From Streptomyces sp. NBC_01276 (lineage in GTDB: Bacteria > Actinomycetota > Actinomycetes > Streptomycetales > Streptomycetaceae): 64,000 nt of DNA. Shown piece after piece: positions 40,605-49,603 of the stretch. The notes under the pieces were generated by a model, which worked only from the letters and a program-made list of their open reading frames with translations, was not told the origin of the DNA and did no database searches. Position 1 is the stretch's first letter, and every line of letters begins with the position of its first letter. Location of the stretch: positions 3,720,001-3,784,000 of the forward strand of contig NZ_CP108442.1 of the NCBI RefSeq assembly GCF_041435355.1, written 5' to 3'. The position numbers and the translations under genes are program-made.

Positions 40605-40862
40605 AGCGCTCTCTCCTCAGTCACACACGGCCTACACGGCTACTGTAAAACGGGCGATTCCGGGCTCTTCGCCGACCCGGCATCGGTCCGACTGAACGTT
40701 CGACGTGCCGCACAAGTTCCAGGACGAAGCCTTTCCCATGCCCCGTCAGAGCACTGTAAGCCGGACCTGTGCGTCTCCCCCCATCCTTTATCTCCGACAT
40801 ATCAGGCGCATCCTCAGGACTCACCCCGACGCAGGACGGCCCCTCGGTGGCACCATGACCGG

Positions 40863-41663
40863 GTGACCCACGCAATGCCGCGCCCCATCCAGGTCGTCGC
40901 CCACCGCGGCGCCTCGGAGGACGCCCCCGAGCACACCCTGGCCGCCTACCGCAAGGCCATCGAGGACGGCGCCGACGGCCTCGAATGCGACGTCCGGCTG
41001 ACCGCCGACGGCCACCTGGTCCTGGTCCACGACCGCCGGGTGAACCGCACCTCGAACGGCCGCGGCGCCGTCTCCGCCCTGGAGCTGGCCGAACTCGCCG
41101 CCCTCGACTTCGGCTCCTGGAAGGACCGCGAGGAGTCCCCCGACTGGGACGCCGACCCCGAGCGCACCTCCGTGCTCACCCTGGAGCGGCTGCTGGAGCT
41201 GGTGTCCGACGCCGGCCGCCCCGTCCAGCTGGCGATCGAGACGAAGCACCCCACCCGCTGGGCCGGACAGGTGGAAGAACGCCTGCTCTTCCTCCTCAAG
41301 CGCTTCGGACTCGACGCCCCGCCCGCCGAGGGACCCCACCCCGTCCGGGTCATGAGCTTCTCCGCCCGGTCCTTGCACCGGGTACGGGCGGCCGCCCCCA
41401 CCATCCCGACCGTGTACCTGATGCAGTTCATCTCGCCCCGGATGCGCGACGGGCGACTGCCGGCCGGCGTGCGGATCGCCGGGCCCGGCATGCGGATCGT
41501 GCGCAACCATCCGGGCTACGTCCGCAAGCTCCAGGCCTCCGGGCACTCCGTCCACGTATGGACCGTGAACGAACCCGAAGATGTTCAGCTATGCGCTGAT
41601 CTGGGTGTAGAGGCGATCATCACGAACAGGCCACGCCAGGTTCTGTCACAGCTGGGACGCTGA
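40863..41663 (+). CDS. Glycerophosphodiester phosphodiesterase
   Basis: 266 residues from GTG 40863 (ATG 40875 is the alternative start). GDPD barrel with VVAHRGASEDAPEHTLAAYRKAIEDGADGLECDVRLTADGHLVLVHD: the catalytic His pair and metal Glu/Asp are all present. C-terminal VHVWTVNEPEDVQLCADLGVEAIITNRP completes the family pattern. No signal peptide, so it should act in the cytoplasm on glycerophosphodiesters from lipid turnover. A hairpin overlaps its stop codon. Confidence 0.94.
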   Translation: MTHAMPRPIQVVAHRGASEDAPEHTLAAYRKAIEDGADGLECDVRLTADGHLVLVHDRRVNRTSNGRGAVSALELAELAALDFGSWKDREESPDWDADPERTSVLTLERLLELVSDAGRPVQLAIETKHPTRWAGQVEERLLFLLKRFGLDAPPAEGPHPVRVMSFSARSLHRVRAAAPTIPTVYLMQFISPRMRDGRLPAGVRIAGPGMRIVRNHPGYVRKLQASGHSVHVWTVNEPEDVQLCADLGVEAIITNRPRQVLSQLGR

Positions 41664-41675
41664 CGTCCCGTTTTG
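41654..41675 (+). terminator. Terminator overlapping the GDPD stop
   Basis: GGGACG-CTGA-CGTCCC followed by GTTTT. Its loop and 3' arm contain the stop codon. Confidence 0.6.
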
Positions 41676-41835
41676 CGCACGCGTCACACACACCCCGTCC
41701 GTGACAGGGTGTGCCCCGGCGCATCCGCTCCGCGTTCACTGGTCATGAATGCGTCAGAGGTCCTCGTCAGGGCGGTTTCCGGTCCAGGCCAGTGGGGCAT
41801 CCAGACCATGGCGTGGGGCTAAGGAGGTTCCGGGG

Positions 41836-42348
41836 GTGACGTTGGTGATGGCACAGGAAGTGCCCACGTCGTGCATGGACATTCGCCATGGGCCGGCGGG
41901 AGTGGGCGAGGCGAGACACCGCATGCGCGAACAGCTGCGCATCAGCGGCCTGTCCGAATCGGTCGTGGACGATGCCGTGCTGATCCTTTCCGAGCTGCTC
42001 AGCAACGCCTGCCGGCACGGCCGGCCGCTGGGCGCACGGGAGGTCGGCGACGGGGAGATACGCGCCGCCTGGCGCGTCGACAAGGCGGGGCGGCTGACGG
42101 TCGAGGTCACGGATGGTGGCGGTCCCACGCGCCCCGTCCCGGCCACGCCTTCGGTCACCGCGCGCGGCGGCCGGGGGCTGAACATCATCAGCGCCCTGGC
42201 CCAGGACTGGGGCGTCCGGGACGGAGCGGCGGGTGAGGTCACCGTGTGGGTGATCGTCGCCCACGGGCCCCGGCACGACGATTTCGCTACGCGCGTCACC
42301 GCCCCGGCGATCGACTTCGTATCGGCCTTCGACGACCTGGATCCCTGA
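41836..42348 (+). CDS. GHKL ATPase, anti-sigma-like (RsbW type)
   Basis: 170 residues from GTG 41836 with a textbook AAGGAGG eight bases upstream. One ATPase domain: N-box [14 protein letters not shown]-binding [12 protein letters not shown] and [20 protein letters not shown], then a short tail. Streptomyces has dozens of such single-domain kinases; some bind SigB-family sigma factors. sigF and sigN are in this window but 37 kb away, so pairing is open. Confidence 0.88.
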   Translation: MTLVMAQEVPTSCMDIRHGPAGVGEARHRMREQLRISGLSESVVDDAVLILSELLSNACRHGRPLGAREVGDGEIRAAWRVDKAGRLTVEVTDGGGPTRPVPATPSVTARGGRGLNIISALAQDWGVRDGAAGEVTVWVIVAHGPRHDDFATRVTAPAIDFVSAFDDLDP

Positions 42349-42532
42349 AGCGGATCCCCGAAGCGGACCCCCGGACCGGAACCCGACCGCGGCACGGGTC
42401 ATGCGTACGGGCGGCCGTCCGGGAGCGCACGCCGACCGCGCTCCCGGCCGCACCCCACCGGTTCCGGCGGTACGAACGGCTAGGCTCGCGCCAGAGACAC
42501 CGCCGTACCGCCGCAACCGGGAGACACCCACG

Positions 42533-43507
42533 ATGGCCAAGAAGCGCCCCGCCGCGAAGACCGCGAAGCCGCAGATCCAGAACGGGGAAATCCCGGTGGT
42601 GGGCGCCCGCGAGCCCTGCCCCTGCGGATCCGGGCGCCGCTACAAGGCCTGCCACGGCGCAGCCGCCTCGCACGCGGTGACCGAGCACGTCCGGCGCCCC
42701 TTCGAGGGACTGCCGGGCGAGTGCGACTGGGTGGCGTTGCGCGAGCTGGTGCCCGCGGCCACCATCCCCCTGACCCTCAAGGGCGGCCTGCCCGAGGGCG
42801 TCCCGTCCGTCACGCTGGTGACCGTACTGCCCATGGCCTGGCCGGCCCTGCGCCGCGAGGACGGCTCCGTCCTGATCGGCCTGCAGAACGACTCGTCGTC
42901 CGGGGACCTGGCCCGCGACATGGCCGACACCCTGGAGCGCGCGCTCGTCGCGGAGCCGGGCACCCCGGTTCCGGCCCGGCGGGTTCCCGCCGAGGGCAGC
43001 CGACTCCAGGACCTCCTGGACCTCGACGGCGTTTTCGAGCCGGTTGTGCACAGCGGCTTCGAATTCTGGATTCCGGAGTCGGAGAACGCCCAGAACGCCT
43101 CCCCGGAGATCGCCGCCTCGCTGGAGCGGGCCAACGCCGCCGCCATCCCCACCGTCAAGCTGGCCTCCGTGGACGCGGCCTACTGGTGCGAGACCCCGGA
43201 CAAGAACCACCTGCGCTGGGTCATGCCGCACCCCGAGGAGAAGCTGCTCGACGCCCTCGCGCGGCTGCACGCCGCCGGTACCTCCTCGCTCGGCGAGGGC
43301 ACGAAGCTCGTCGGCTCCTTCCGCGCGCACGGCCTGATGGTCCCCGTCTGGGACCTGCCCACGGGGGTCACCTCCGAGGACGTGGAGAAGCCCGCCGCGG
43401 AGTTCGCCGAGCGGCTGGCCGGGGCCCTCGCCACGGATGCCCCGCTGACCACGGAGGAGCGCCGGGCGCGCGGCGGTCTCACCAACCGCCAGGTGACGCT
43501 CAGCTGA
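42533..43507 (+). CDS. SEC-C motif protein (DUF5926-like)
   Basis: 324 residues, [20 protein letters not shown].... The N-terminal basic tail leads to a SEC-C zinc motif ([18 protein letters not shown], about residues 28-45), followed by a long domain of unknown fold ([20 protein letters not shown] ... [24 protein letters not shown]). SEC-C motifs bind zinc and often contact ribosome- or SecA-associated partners. Conserved in actinobacteria as DUF5926; function not established. A strong hairpin follows. Confidence 0.87.
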   Translation: MAKKRPAAKTAKPQIQNGEIPVVGAREPCPCGSGRRYKACHGAAASHAVTEHVRRPFEGLPGECDWVALRELVPAATIPLTLKGGLPEGVPSVTLVTVLPMAWPALRREDGSVLIGLQNDSSSGDLARDMADTLERALVAEPGTPVPARRVPAEGSRLQDLLDLDGVFEPVVHSGFEFWIPESENAQNASPEIAASLERANAAAIPTVKLASVDAAYWCETPDKNHLRWVMPHPEEKLLDALARLHAAGTSSLGEGTKLVGSFRAHGLMVPVWDLPTGVTSEDVEKPAAEFAERLAGALATDAPLTTEERRARGGLTNRQVTLS

Positions 43508-43629
43508 CGTCCGCACAGCCCGCGAGGCCGGTGACCAGAGTCACAACTCCCGCTAATCGCCTGCAAATCGATGTCTGAATATCAGAGATCGAATTTGCGA
43601 ACAGGCGATCTCTTGTTACCGTTCTTGTA

Positions 43630-43669
43630 GCCCGGTCGCTGGTGCATCCCCCGTCGCCAGCGACCGGGC
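43630..43669. terminator. 13-bp hairpin between convergent genes
   Basis: GCCCGGTCGCTGG (43630-43642) pairs with CCAGCGACCGGGC (43657-43669), followed by GCTTCCTTTT. Serves the SEC-C gene and possibly the convergent secreted-protein gene. Confidence 0.85.
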
Positions 43670-43689
43670 GCTTCCTTTTCAGGTGGTGC

Positions 43690-44253
43690 TCAACCCTCTC
43701 GCGGTGCCGGTGAGTTGCTCCCGGACCGCAGCAGCAGTCGCCCTTCATCATCCGGAACTGCAAACTCCGCAACAGCCGAGTACCCGTCGGGCGCACCCAC
43801 CGATTCACCCCGGGGCGTCTCGCACAACCCCGGCTCGTCCCCCGGACCGACGGCGCAGCGGATCTGCACCGTGCGGCCGGCCGGCCCCATGACGGTCAGT
43901 ACGGCGTCCAGGGCCCGCCCGCTCGTGTTGCGGTAGTAACTGCGGCCCCAGGTCTGCCCGTCACCCTCCAGCACGCAGGTCTGCGCCTCCAGACCCTGCG
44001 GAGCGGTGAGCTCGGGTCCGCAGTGGGAGTCCGTGCGGGGCTGTTCGGCCGGCCCGGGGCTCGCGGCGCGGTCCGCGGCGCGCGCGGCCGCGTCCGGCGC
44101 ACGGGAAGGGCCGGACAGGCCGAGCGAGGAGAGCAGCCCTCCGCCCTTCCCGTCACCCTGACCGGCGAAATCCGGCCCGGCGATCGCTCCGGCCAGGGGG
44201 AGCGACAGGATGGTCAGCACGCCGGCACCGATGGCGATCAGACGGAGATTCAT
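43690..44253 (-). CDS. Secreted protein of unknown function
   Basis: 187 residues. Signal peptide MNLRLIAIGAGVLTILSLPLAGAIAG, an Ala/Pro/Asp linker, then a beta-rich C-terminal domain with cysteines at SHCGPEL, QTCVLEG, IRCAVG and GLCETP: four Cys that could form two disulfides. Around YYRNTSGRALDAVLTVMGPAGRTVQIRC it resembles small beta-sandwich domains. No catalytic motif. Upstream in-frame codons before ATG 44253 are non-coding. Confidence 0.75.
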   Translation of the reverse strand: MNLRLIAIGAGVLTILSLPLAGAIAGPDFAGQGDGKGGGLLSSLGLSGPSRAPDAAARAADRAASPGPAEQPRTDSHCGPELTAPQGLEAQTCVLEGDGQTWGRSYYRNTSGRALDAVLTVMGPAGRTVQIRCAVGPGDEPGLCETPRGESVGAPDGYSAVAEFAVPDDEGRLLLRSGSNSPAPREG

Positions 44254-44344
44254 TCGCCGAAGATAGCGACGCGGGAATGGGGCCCGGAGATCCCCGCGCC
44301 CAATTCCCTTGGAAACCCGTCGCGCCGACACCCGTACGAGTGAC

Positions 44345-45064
44345 TCAGTAGGCGAGCCGACTGCCCCCGCCGGGAGCCCCGCTGCTCGCCTCGACGAGCG
44401 CGTCCACGACCGCCTCGACCTCCGGCAGCCACAGGCCGTCGCGTCCCGCCGCGGGCTCCCGCTCCCAGCGGACCTGACCGCCGCCGGAGGCCGCCGAGGG
44501 CGGCAGCAGCAGGTACCCGCCCTCGCCGTGGAAGCGCAACGAGGACGGGACGTGGTCCTTGGCGTAGAGGAGTTCGCCGAGCCGCTCCAGCGAGTACGGC
44601 GCCACCAGCAGGGACCAGCGGGTGGGCGTGGCGACGATCGGGCCGAGCCGCATGCCCAGCGCGTCCAGCCGTACGACGGCACGCGCGGCCGCCCCGGCCG
44701 GCAGGCTCACCGCGCACGGCGCGGTCCCGCCGGTGGCCAGCAGCACCGGGGCGGCGGGCCGCCGGGCCCACCACCAGGCCACCATCCGGGCGTCGGCCGT
44801 CGCCGCGAGCAGCCCGGGATCGAAGGGATGGGCTCCGGGCACCACGCAGTCGGGGTCGGGGCAGGCACAGCGGGCGCTGTCCGCACCGGCCCGGCCGACG
44901 CCGGGCAGTACGGGCCACTGCCAGAGGGTGGCGCAGGTCAGGGCGCCGTCGAGGAGGGACGGAACCGCCGGGTCCGCGGCTGCCGCGGTGGAGCGGGAGG
45001 CGGCGCGCGGGAATTTGAAGCGATCGCGGAGCCGCTGGAGACGCCTTCCGAGGATCTCGCGCAT
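44345..45064 (-). CDS. Bifunctional DNA primase/polymerase-like (prim-pol) protein
   Basis: 239 residues from ATG 45064, with AAAGGAACGAG upstream. It shows the N-terminal prim-pol layout: GALTCATLWQWPVLPG, then a Cys cluster with CACPDPDCVVPGAHPFDP, and WWWARRPAAPVLLATGG. The catalytic DxD strand of active primases (VLDVD type) is not evident; VVRLDALG stands where it might be. It may therefore be an inactive homologue kept in chromosomes. Not linked to replication genes here. The N-terminal 25 residues are basic and helical. Confidence 0.65.
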   Translation of the reverse strand: MREILGRRLQRLRDRFKFPRAASRSTAAAADPAVPSLLDGALTCATLWQWPVLPGVGRAGADSARCACPDPDCVVPGAHPFDPGLLAATADARMVAWWWARRPAAPVLLATGGTAPCAVSLPAGAAARAVVRLDALGMRLGPIVATPTRWSLLVAPYSLERLGELLYAKDHVPSSLRFHGEGGYLLLPPSAASGGGQVRWEREPAAGRDGLWLPEVEAVVDALVEASSGAPGGGSRLAY

Positions 45065-45483
45065 GAGCGCTCGTTCCTTTCCGTTGAACGCCGAGGGCCA
45101 CATCACACCATGTAACCGGTGTCTCACCACACGTACACGTTTCGCGTCACTGTTCGCCGGAAGCAGGTTCACACGGTTCGTGCAGTTTTCTTATCGGGTC
45201 CGTCAAACGTCCGGCGGGGTCCGGCGCCAACCCCCCGGACGGCCCGCACCGGTACCGAGACCGGCTGCCGCCGCTAAGGACGACGGCCCACACCGGGCGG
45301 TTCCCGGCGGTGCCGGGAGGCGTCAACTGGCCCCGGCCACTGCCGATTACGTACCCGGAGTGCCCGTGACGCCCGTCCAGTCGATCGCAAAAACCGTCCG
45401 CTTCCCGCGTTTTCCGGCCAAGTTTTAGCCCTGGCTCGACCGTGAGTTGCCGTCCCACGGACACCAGGATTCCCGCCTGGGCA
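45065..45483. other. 420-bp intergenic region between divergent genes
   Basis: No credible gene. It separates the divergent prim-pol-like and phosphatase genes and must hold both promoters, but I cannot pick clear -10/-35 pairs. The part next to 45484 is AT-richer (CAAAAACC, GTTTTCC, AGTTTTAG). Confidence 0.5.
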
Positions 45484-47058
45484 ATGCTGGACATCGCTCC
45501 TCGTGTGCGTGTAGATGTGGATCCATCGATGGCGGCGCAGCACGATCTGGGGGTTTGCGATGCTATATGGCGAATCGCACCAGGTGGAAAGGCGGACGCC
45601 ATGAGCGCCCCGCATCTGCCGAAAGTGGCTGGAATCGATCCAGCAGTTACAGCGTCAGCGCACACTCCGGCGCCCACGCCCGTTTCCACGTCACCCTCCG
45701 CCCCGCCCCGAACCGCCCCCGCCCAGGCCGTACCGCCTGCCGCGAGCAGCGTCATCCAGGACCGGCTGGCGGGCATGGTCTCCGACCTCACCACCCTCCA
45801 CGAGCTCACCGAGCGCCTCACCCGCGCCAGTGACCTCGCCTCCTCCCTCCAGGAGTTCCTGCGCGCCGGCGCCGCACTCGTCGGCGCCCGCCGAGGACTC
45901 GTCGTCCTGGAACCCTCCGACGGCCTCGGCCCCAGCACCACGATCGGCCTCGGCCTGGGCCGCGCGGACCTCGGCCACATCGAGACGGTGCCGCGCAGCG
46001 CCACCTCCTACGGCCGCATCCTCGACGGGCTCCCCGACGCCCACGGCGGCTCCGAGGTGCTCCCCGAACCCGGCGCCCCCGTGCCGTCCCCCTCGGCCGG
46101 CGGCCACGAACCCGCCGTCGACCCCCGCCAGCGCGAGGTCGCGGCCCGGCTCGGCTACGCCGCCAGCTACGCGCTGCCGCTGACCGCTGACGCCACAGGC
46201 CGGCTCGGCGCCGCCGTCTGGCTCTACGACGAACAGGCCGAGCCGGACGACCGCCAGCGCGACCTCGTCGGGCTCTACGTCCGGTACGCCGCCGAGCACC
46301 TGGCCCGGATGCTGGAGGTGGAGCGCTCCCGCGCCCGGCTCGCCACCGTCTCCGAGGAGCTGCTGCCCAGCCGGCTGCCCCGGATCCCCGGCGTCCAGCT
46401 CGCCGCCCGGCACCACACCGGGCCGCGGGGCGGTGGCGACTGGTACGACGCGCTCCCGCTGCCCGAGGGCGCCATGGGCCTGGCCGTCGGCTCCGTCACC
46501 GGCTCCGGGCCCAGCGCCGTCGCCGCGATGGGCCGGCTGCGGGCCTCGCTGCGCGCGTACGCCGTCATGGAGGGCGAGGACCCCGTCGCGGTCCTGTCCG
46601 ACCTGGAGCTGCTGCTGCGCCTGACCGAGCCCGCGCGTTCGGCCACCGCGCTCTTCGCGTACTGCGAGCCCGCCGCCCGGAAGATCATCCTCGCCGGGGC
46701 CGGGCACACCCCGCCCCTGCTCATCGGCGAGCGGCGCACCGAGTACGTGGAGACCTCCCTCTCCGCGCCGCTGGGGATGCTGGCATGCTGGGAGGCGCCG
46801 AGCGTGGAGATCGAGCCCGCGCCCGGAGAAACGGTGCTGCTGTACACGGACGGCCTGCTGCGGCGGACCGGCGACCCCATGGACCGGGCGTACGCCCGGC
46901 TGCACGCGGCGGCGGCGGGGGTGCCCCGTAGCGCCCGGGACGACCCGGCGGCCCTCTGCGACCACATCCTGCGCACCGTGCTGCCCGGGGAGGACCCGGA
47001 CGCCGTGGCGGCCGACCCGGCCGAGGACATCGTGCTGCTCGCGGCCCGGTTCGACTGA
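45484..47058 (+). CDS. GAF-PP2C (SpoIIE-type) protein phosphatase
   Basis: 524 residues from ATG 45484; a later ATG 45601 (MSAPHLPKV) has the better ribosome site, but the N-terminal MLDIAPRVRVDVD matches what I recall in relatives. A GAF domain (about 95-275: LHELTERLTRASDLASSLQEFLRAGAALVGARRGLVVLE) precedes a PP2C domain (about 285-524). Metal residues: GGDWYDALPL and LLYTDGLLRR are intact, and the late Asp is in AEDIVLLAARF. However, the usual GDVxGxG reads GSVTGSG, so one metal Asp is Ser. Typical members dephosphorylate anti-anti-sigma factors; activity here is uncertain. Confidence 0.88.
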   Translation: MLDIAPRVRVDVDPSMAAQHDLGVCDAIWRIAPGGKADAMSAPHLPKVAGIDPAVTASAHTPAPTPVSTSPSAPPRTAPAQAVPPAASSVIQDRLAGMVSDLTTLHELTERLTRASDLASSLQEFLRAGAALVGARRGLVVLEPSDGLGPSTTIGLGLGRADLGHIETVPRSATSYGRILDGLPDAHGGSEVLPEPGAPVPSPSAGGHEPAVDPRQREVAARLGYAASYALPLTADATGRLGAAVWLYDEQAEPDDRQRDLVGLYVRYAAEHLARMLEVERSRARLATVSEELLPSRLPRIPGVQLAARHHTGPRGGGDWYDALPLPEGAMGLAVGSVTGSGPSAVAAMGRLRASLRAYAVMEGEDPVAVLSDLELLLRLTEPARSATALFAYCEPAARKIILAGAGHTPPLLIGERRTEYVETSLSAPLGMLACWEAPSVEIEPAPGETVLLYTDGLLRRTGDPMDRAYARLHAAAAGVPRSARDDPAALCDHILRTVLPGEDPDAVAADPAEDIVLLAARFD

Positions 47059-47116
47059 CGCGGGGCGCGCGCGATCGCCGCCGTCGGCCCCCGGCACCCG
47101 GCCGACGTAGGACCGT

Positions 47117-47155
47117 CGCCCGGTATGACTGATATGTCACAGACATCGCCGGGCG
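47117..47155. other. Hairpin/dyad before pepP
   Basis: CGCCCGG (47117-47123) and CCGGGCG (47149-47155) flank an inner ATGT-CACAG-ACAT. It could be the phosphatase terminator (no T-run) or an operator of pepP. Confidence 0.35.
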
Positions 47156-47227
47156 CCGCCTCCCCCCACATACGATGAACGGGGTCCGTACCCGGACCCT
47201 GCATGTCGTAGCGGCTGAGGAGAAGAC

Positions 47228-48694
47228 GTGGCGGACGAGCTCACCCCGGAGACCCCGGCAGAAGAGCAGCCCCAGAAGAAGCACAAGCAGCGCAAGAACG
47301 GCCTGTACCCGGGCGTCAGCGAGGAACTCGCGGAGAACATGCGCACCGGCTGGGCGGACACCGAGCTGCGCGGTCTGGAGCCCGTCGCCCAGGCGGGGCA
47401 CACCGCCGACCGCCGCGCCGCCCTTTCCGCACGCTTCCCCGGCGAGCGCCTGGTCATCCCGGCCGGCCGGCTGAAGACCCGCTCGAACGACACGGAGTAC
47501 CCCTTCCGCGCGTCGACCGAGTACGCCTACCTCACCGGTGACCAGACCGAGAACGGCGTGCTGGTCCTGGAGCCCGCGGGCCCGGCCGGCCACACCGCCA
47601 CCATCTACCTGCTGCCCCGCTCCGACCGCGAGAACGGCGAGTTCTGGCTGTCCGGCCAGGGCGAGCTGTGGGTCGGCCGCCGCCATTCCCTGACCGAGGC
47701 CGAGCAGCTGCTCGGGATCCCCGCCAAGGACGTGCGCGAGCTGGCCGACGCCCTCACCGAGGCCGAGGGTCCGGTGCGCAACCTGCGCGGCCACGACGCC
47801 GTGGTCGACAAGGCGCTGACCGACAAGGTCACCGCCGAGCGCGACGAGGAACTGCGCGTCTACCTCTCCGAGACCCGCGCCGTGAAGGACGAGTTCGAGA
47901 TCGGCGAGCTCCAGAAGGCCGTCGACTCCACCGTCCGCGGCTTCGAGGACGTCGTGAAGGTCCTCGACAAGGCCGAGGCCACCTCGGAGCGCTACATCGA
48001 GGGCACCTTCTTCCTGCGCGCCCGCGTCGAGGGCAACGACGTCGGCTACGGCTCCATCTGCGCCGCCGGCCCGCACGCCTGCACCCTGCACTGGGTCCGC
48101 AACGACGGCGACGTCCGCCCGGGCGACCTGCTGCTGCTCGACGCCGGTGTGGAGACCCACTCCCTCTACACCGCCGACGTCACGCGCACGCTGCCCATCA
48201 ACGGCACGTACACCGACATCCAGCGCAAGATCTACGACGCGGTCTACGAGTCCCAGGAAGCCGGCATCGCCGCCGTCAAGCCGGGCGCGAAGTTCCGCGA
48301 CTTCCACGACGCCTCCCAGCGCGTGCTCGCCGAGAAGCTCGTCGAGTGGGGCCTGGTCGAGGGCCCCGTCGAGCGCGTCCTCGAACTGGGCCTGCAGCGC
48401 CGCTGGACCCTGCACGGCACCGGCCACATGCTCGGCATGGACGTCCACGACTGCGCCGCCGCCCGTACCGAGGCCTACGTCGACGGGACGCTGGAGCCGG
48501 GCATGTGCCTGACCGTCGAGCCCGGTCTGTACTTCCAGGCCGACGACCTGACCGTGCCCGAGGAGTACCGCGGCATCGGGGTCCGGATCGAGGACGACAT
48601 CCTCGTCACCGAGGACGGCAACCGGAACCTGTCGGCCGGTCTGCCCCGCACCTCGGTCGAGGTCGAGGCCTGGATGGCGCGGCTCAAGGGCTGA
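47228..48694 (+). CDS. pepP: Xaa-Pro aminopeptidase (aminopeptidase P)
   Basis: 488 residues from GTG 47228 with GAGGAG eight bases upstream. N-terminal creatinase-like domain (about 55-200), then the pita-bread fold. All five metal ligands are visible: LLLLDAGVETHSLYTADVTRTLPI (two Asp), GTGHMLGMDVHD (His), CLTVEPGLYF (Glu) and GVRIEDDILVTEDG (Glu). Removes N-terminal residues preceding proline; two Mn(II) ions expected. The N-terminal 25 residues are charged and Gln/Lys-rich. Housekeeping peptide turnover. Confidence 0.95.
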   Translation: MADELTPETPAEEQPQKKHKQRKNGLYPGVSEELAENMRTGWADTELRGLEPVAQAGHTADRRAALSARFPGERLVIPAGRLKTRSNDTEYPFRASTEYAYLTGDQTENGVLVLEPAGPAGHTATIYLLPRSDRENGEFWLSGQGELWVGRRHSLTEAEQLLGIPAKDVRELADALTEAEGPVRNLRGHDAVVDKALTDKVTAERDEELRVYLSETRAVKDEFEIGELQKAVDSTVRGFEDVVKVLDKAEATSERYIEGTFFLRARVEGNDVGYGSICAAGPHACTLHWVRNDGDVRPGDLLLLDAGVETHSLYTADVTRTLPINGTYTDIQRKIYDAVYESQEAGIAAVKPGAKFRDFHDASQRVLAEKLVEWGLVEGPVERVLELGLQRRWTLHGTGHMLGMDVHDCAAARTEAYVDGTLEPGMCLTVEPGLYFQADDLTVPEEYRGIGVRIEDDILVTEDGNRNLSAGLPRTSVEVEAWMARLKG

Positions 48695-48810
48695 CGCGTT
48701 CCTCATGTGACGGTGGGCGGGGACCGGACCGGTTCCCGCCCACCGGCGCGAGCGCTCCCGCGCGTGCGCCGCACGGGGCGTGCCGCGTGCCGACCACCGC
48801 GTGCGGTTTC

Positions 48811-48847
48811 GCCTGCCGCCTGCCGCCTGCCGCCTGCCGCCTGCCGC
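48811..48847. repeat. 7-bp tandem repeat (GCCTGCC), 5 copies
   Basis: Five copies plus a partial sixth, ending exactly at the stop codon of the minus-strand GHKL gene. Slippage-prone; changes in copy number would not alter the protein because the stop precedes the tract. Confidence 0.9.
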
Positions 48848-49351
48848 CTACGACACCTTCAGCAGCGCGTCGTCGCGCCACTTCAGCATCTTGTCGAAGC
48901 TCACCACCGCTCCCCGCCCCGGCCGGTTGCGGAGGCGGACGTGGTCGGAGAGCTCGGCGATCAGTCCCAGGCCCCGGCCGTGCTCGGCCAGGGGGGGTCT
49001 GCGGCGGGACACCGTGGCGGGCGGGAACCCGGGACCCGAATCGGTCACCTCGATGCGGCAGCGGTCCCCGTCCAGATAGGCCGTGACGTGGTACGCCTCG
49101 GTCCCGTCCGGGACACCGACGGCACGGGCACCCCCGCCGGAGGCCCCGCCGTGACCGCCGTGATCACGGCGGTGTCCGTGGCCACCACCGTGCTCCACCG
49201 CGTTCGCGCAGGCCTCGGTCAGGGCGACCGACAGGTCGAAGGAGATGTCCGGATCCACCCCCGCGGTCTCCATCGCCCCCAGCAGCAGTCGCCGTGCGAG
49301 CGGCACGCTCGCGGCTTCGCGCCTCAAGTGGAGAGACCACCAGATGCTCAT
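48848..49351 (-). CDS. GHKL ATPase, anti-sigma-like, with His/Gly-rich insertion
   Basis: 167 residues. ATPase signatures: LTEACANAVEHG (N-box), EVTDSGPGFPP, and HGRGLGLIAELSDHVRLRNRPGRGAVVSFD. Directly after the N-box is an insertion of about 20 residues with six His (GGGHGHRRDHGGHGG) that single-domain relatives lack. It could bind metal or simply be a slippage product. RsbW/SpoIIAB-like kinases of this size bind and inhibit sigma factors; no partner gene is adjacent. Start ATG 49351. Confidence 0.85.
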   Translation of the reverse strand: MSIWWSLHLRREAASVPLARRLLLGAMETAGVDPDISFDLSVALTEACANAVEHGGGHGHRRDHGGHGGASGGGARAVGVPDGTEAYHVTAYLDGDRCRIEVTDSGPGFPPATVSRRRPPLAEHGRGLGLIAELSDHVRLRNRPGRGAVVSFDKMLKWRDDALLKVS

Positions 49352-49603
49352 ACGGATACCTATTGCCGCCCGAGGGCGGGCGTAAGCCCCCGAGCGCCGG
49401 GAGAGCCCTCATTCGGCCGATGGCGACACTCCCGGAAGCCGGTGTATGCCCGGCCCGGACGACGTTTCCGGCCCGCCGCCGACTACGCACCGTGCCCGCG
49501 CCGACGGCACGCCGTGCGCGCGCTGACCTTGGACCGGAACCCTATGGTCCCTCCAGCACCTGCCGTATGCAGGGCCTAAGCGCAGTGCGATGATGGCCCG
49601 GCC

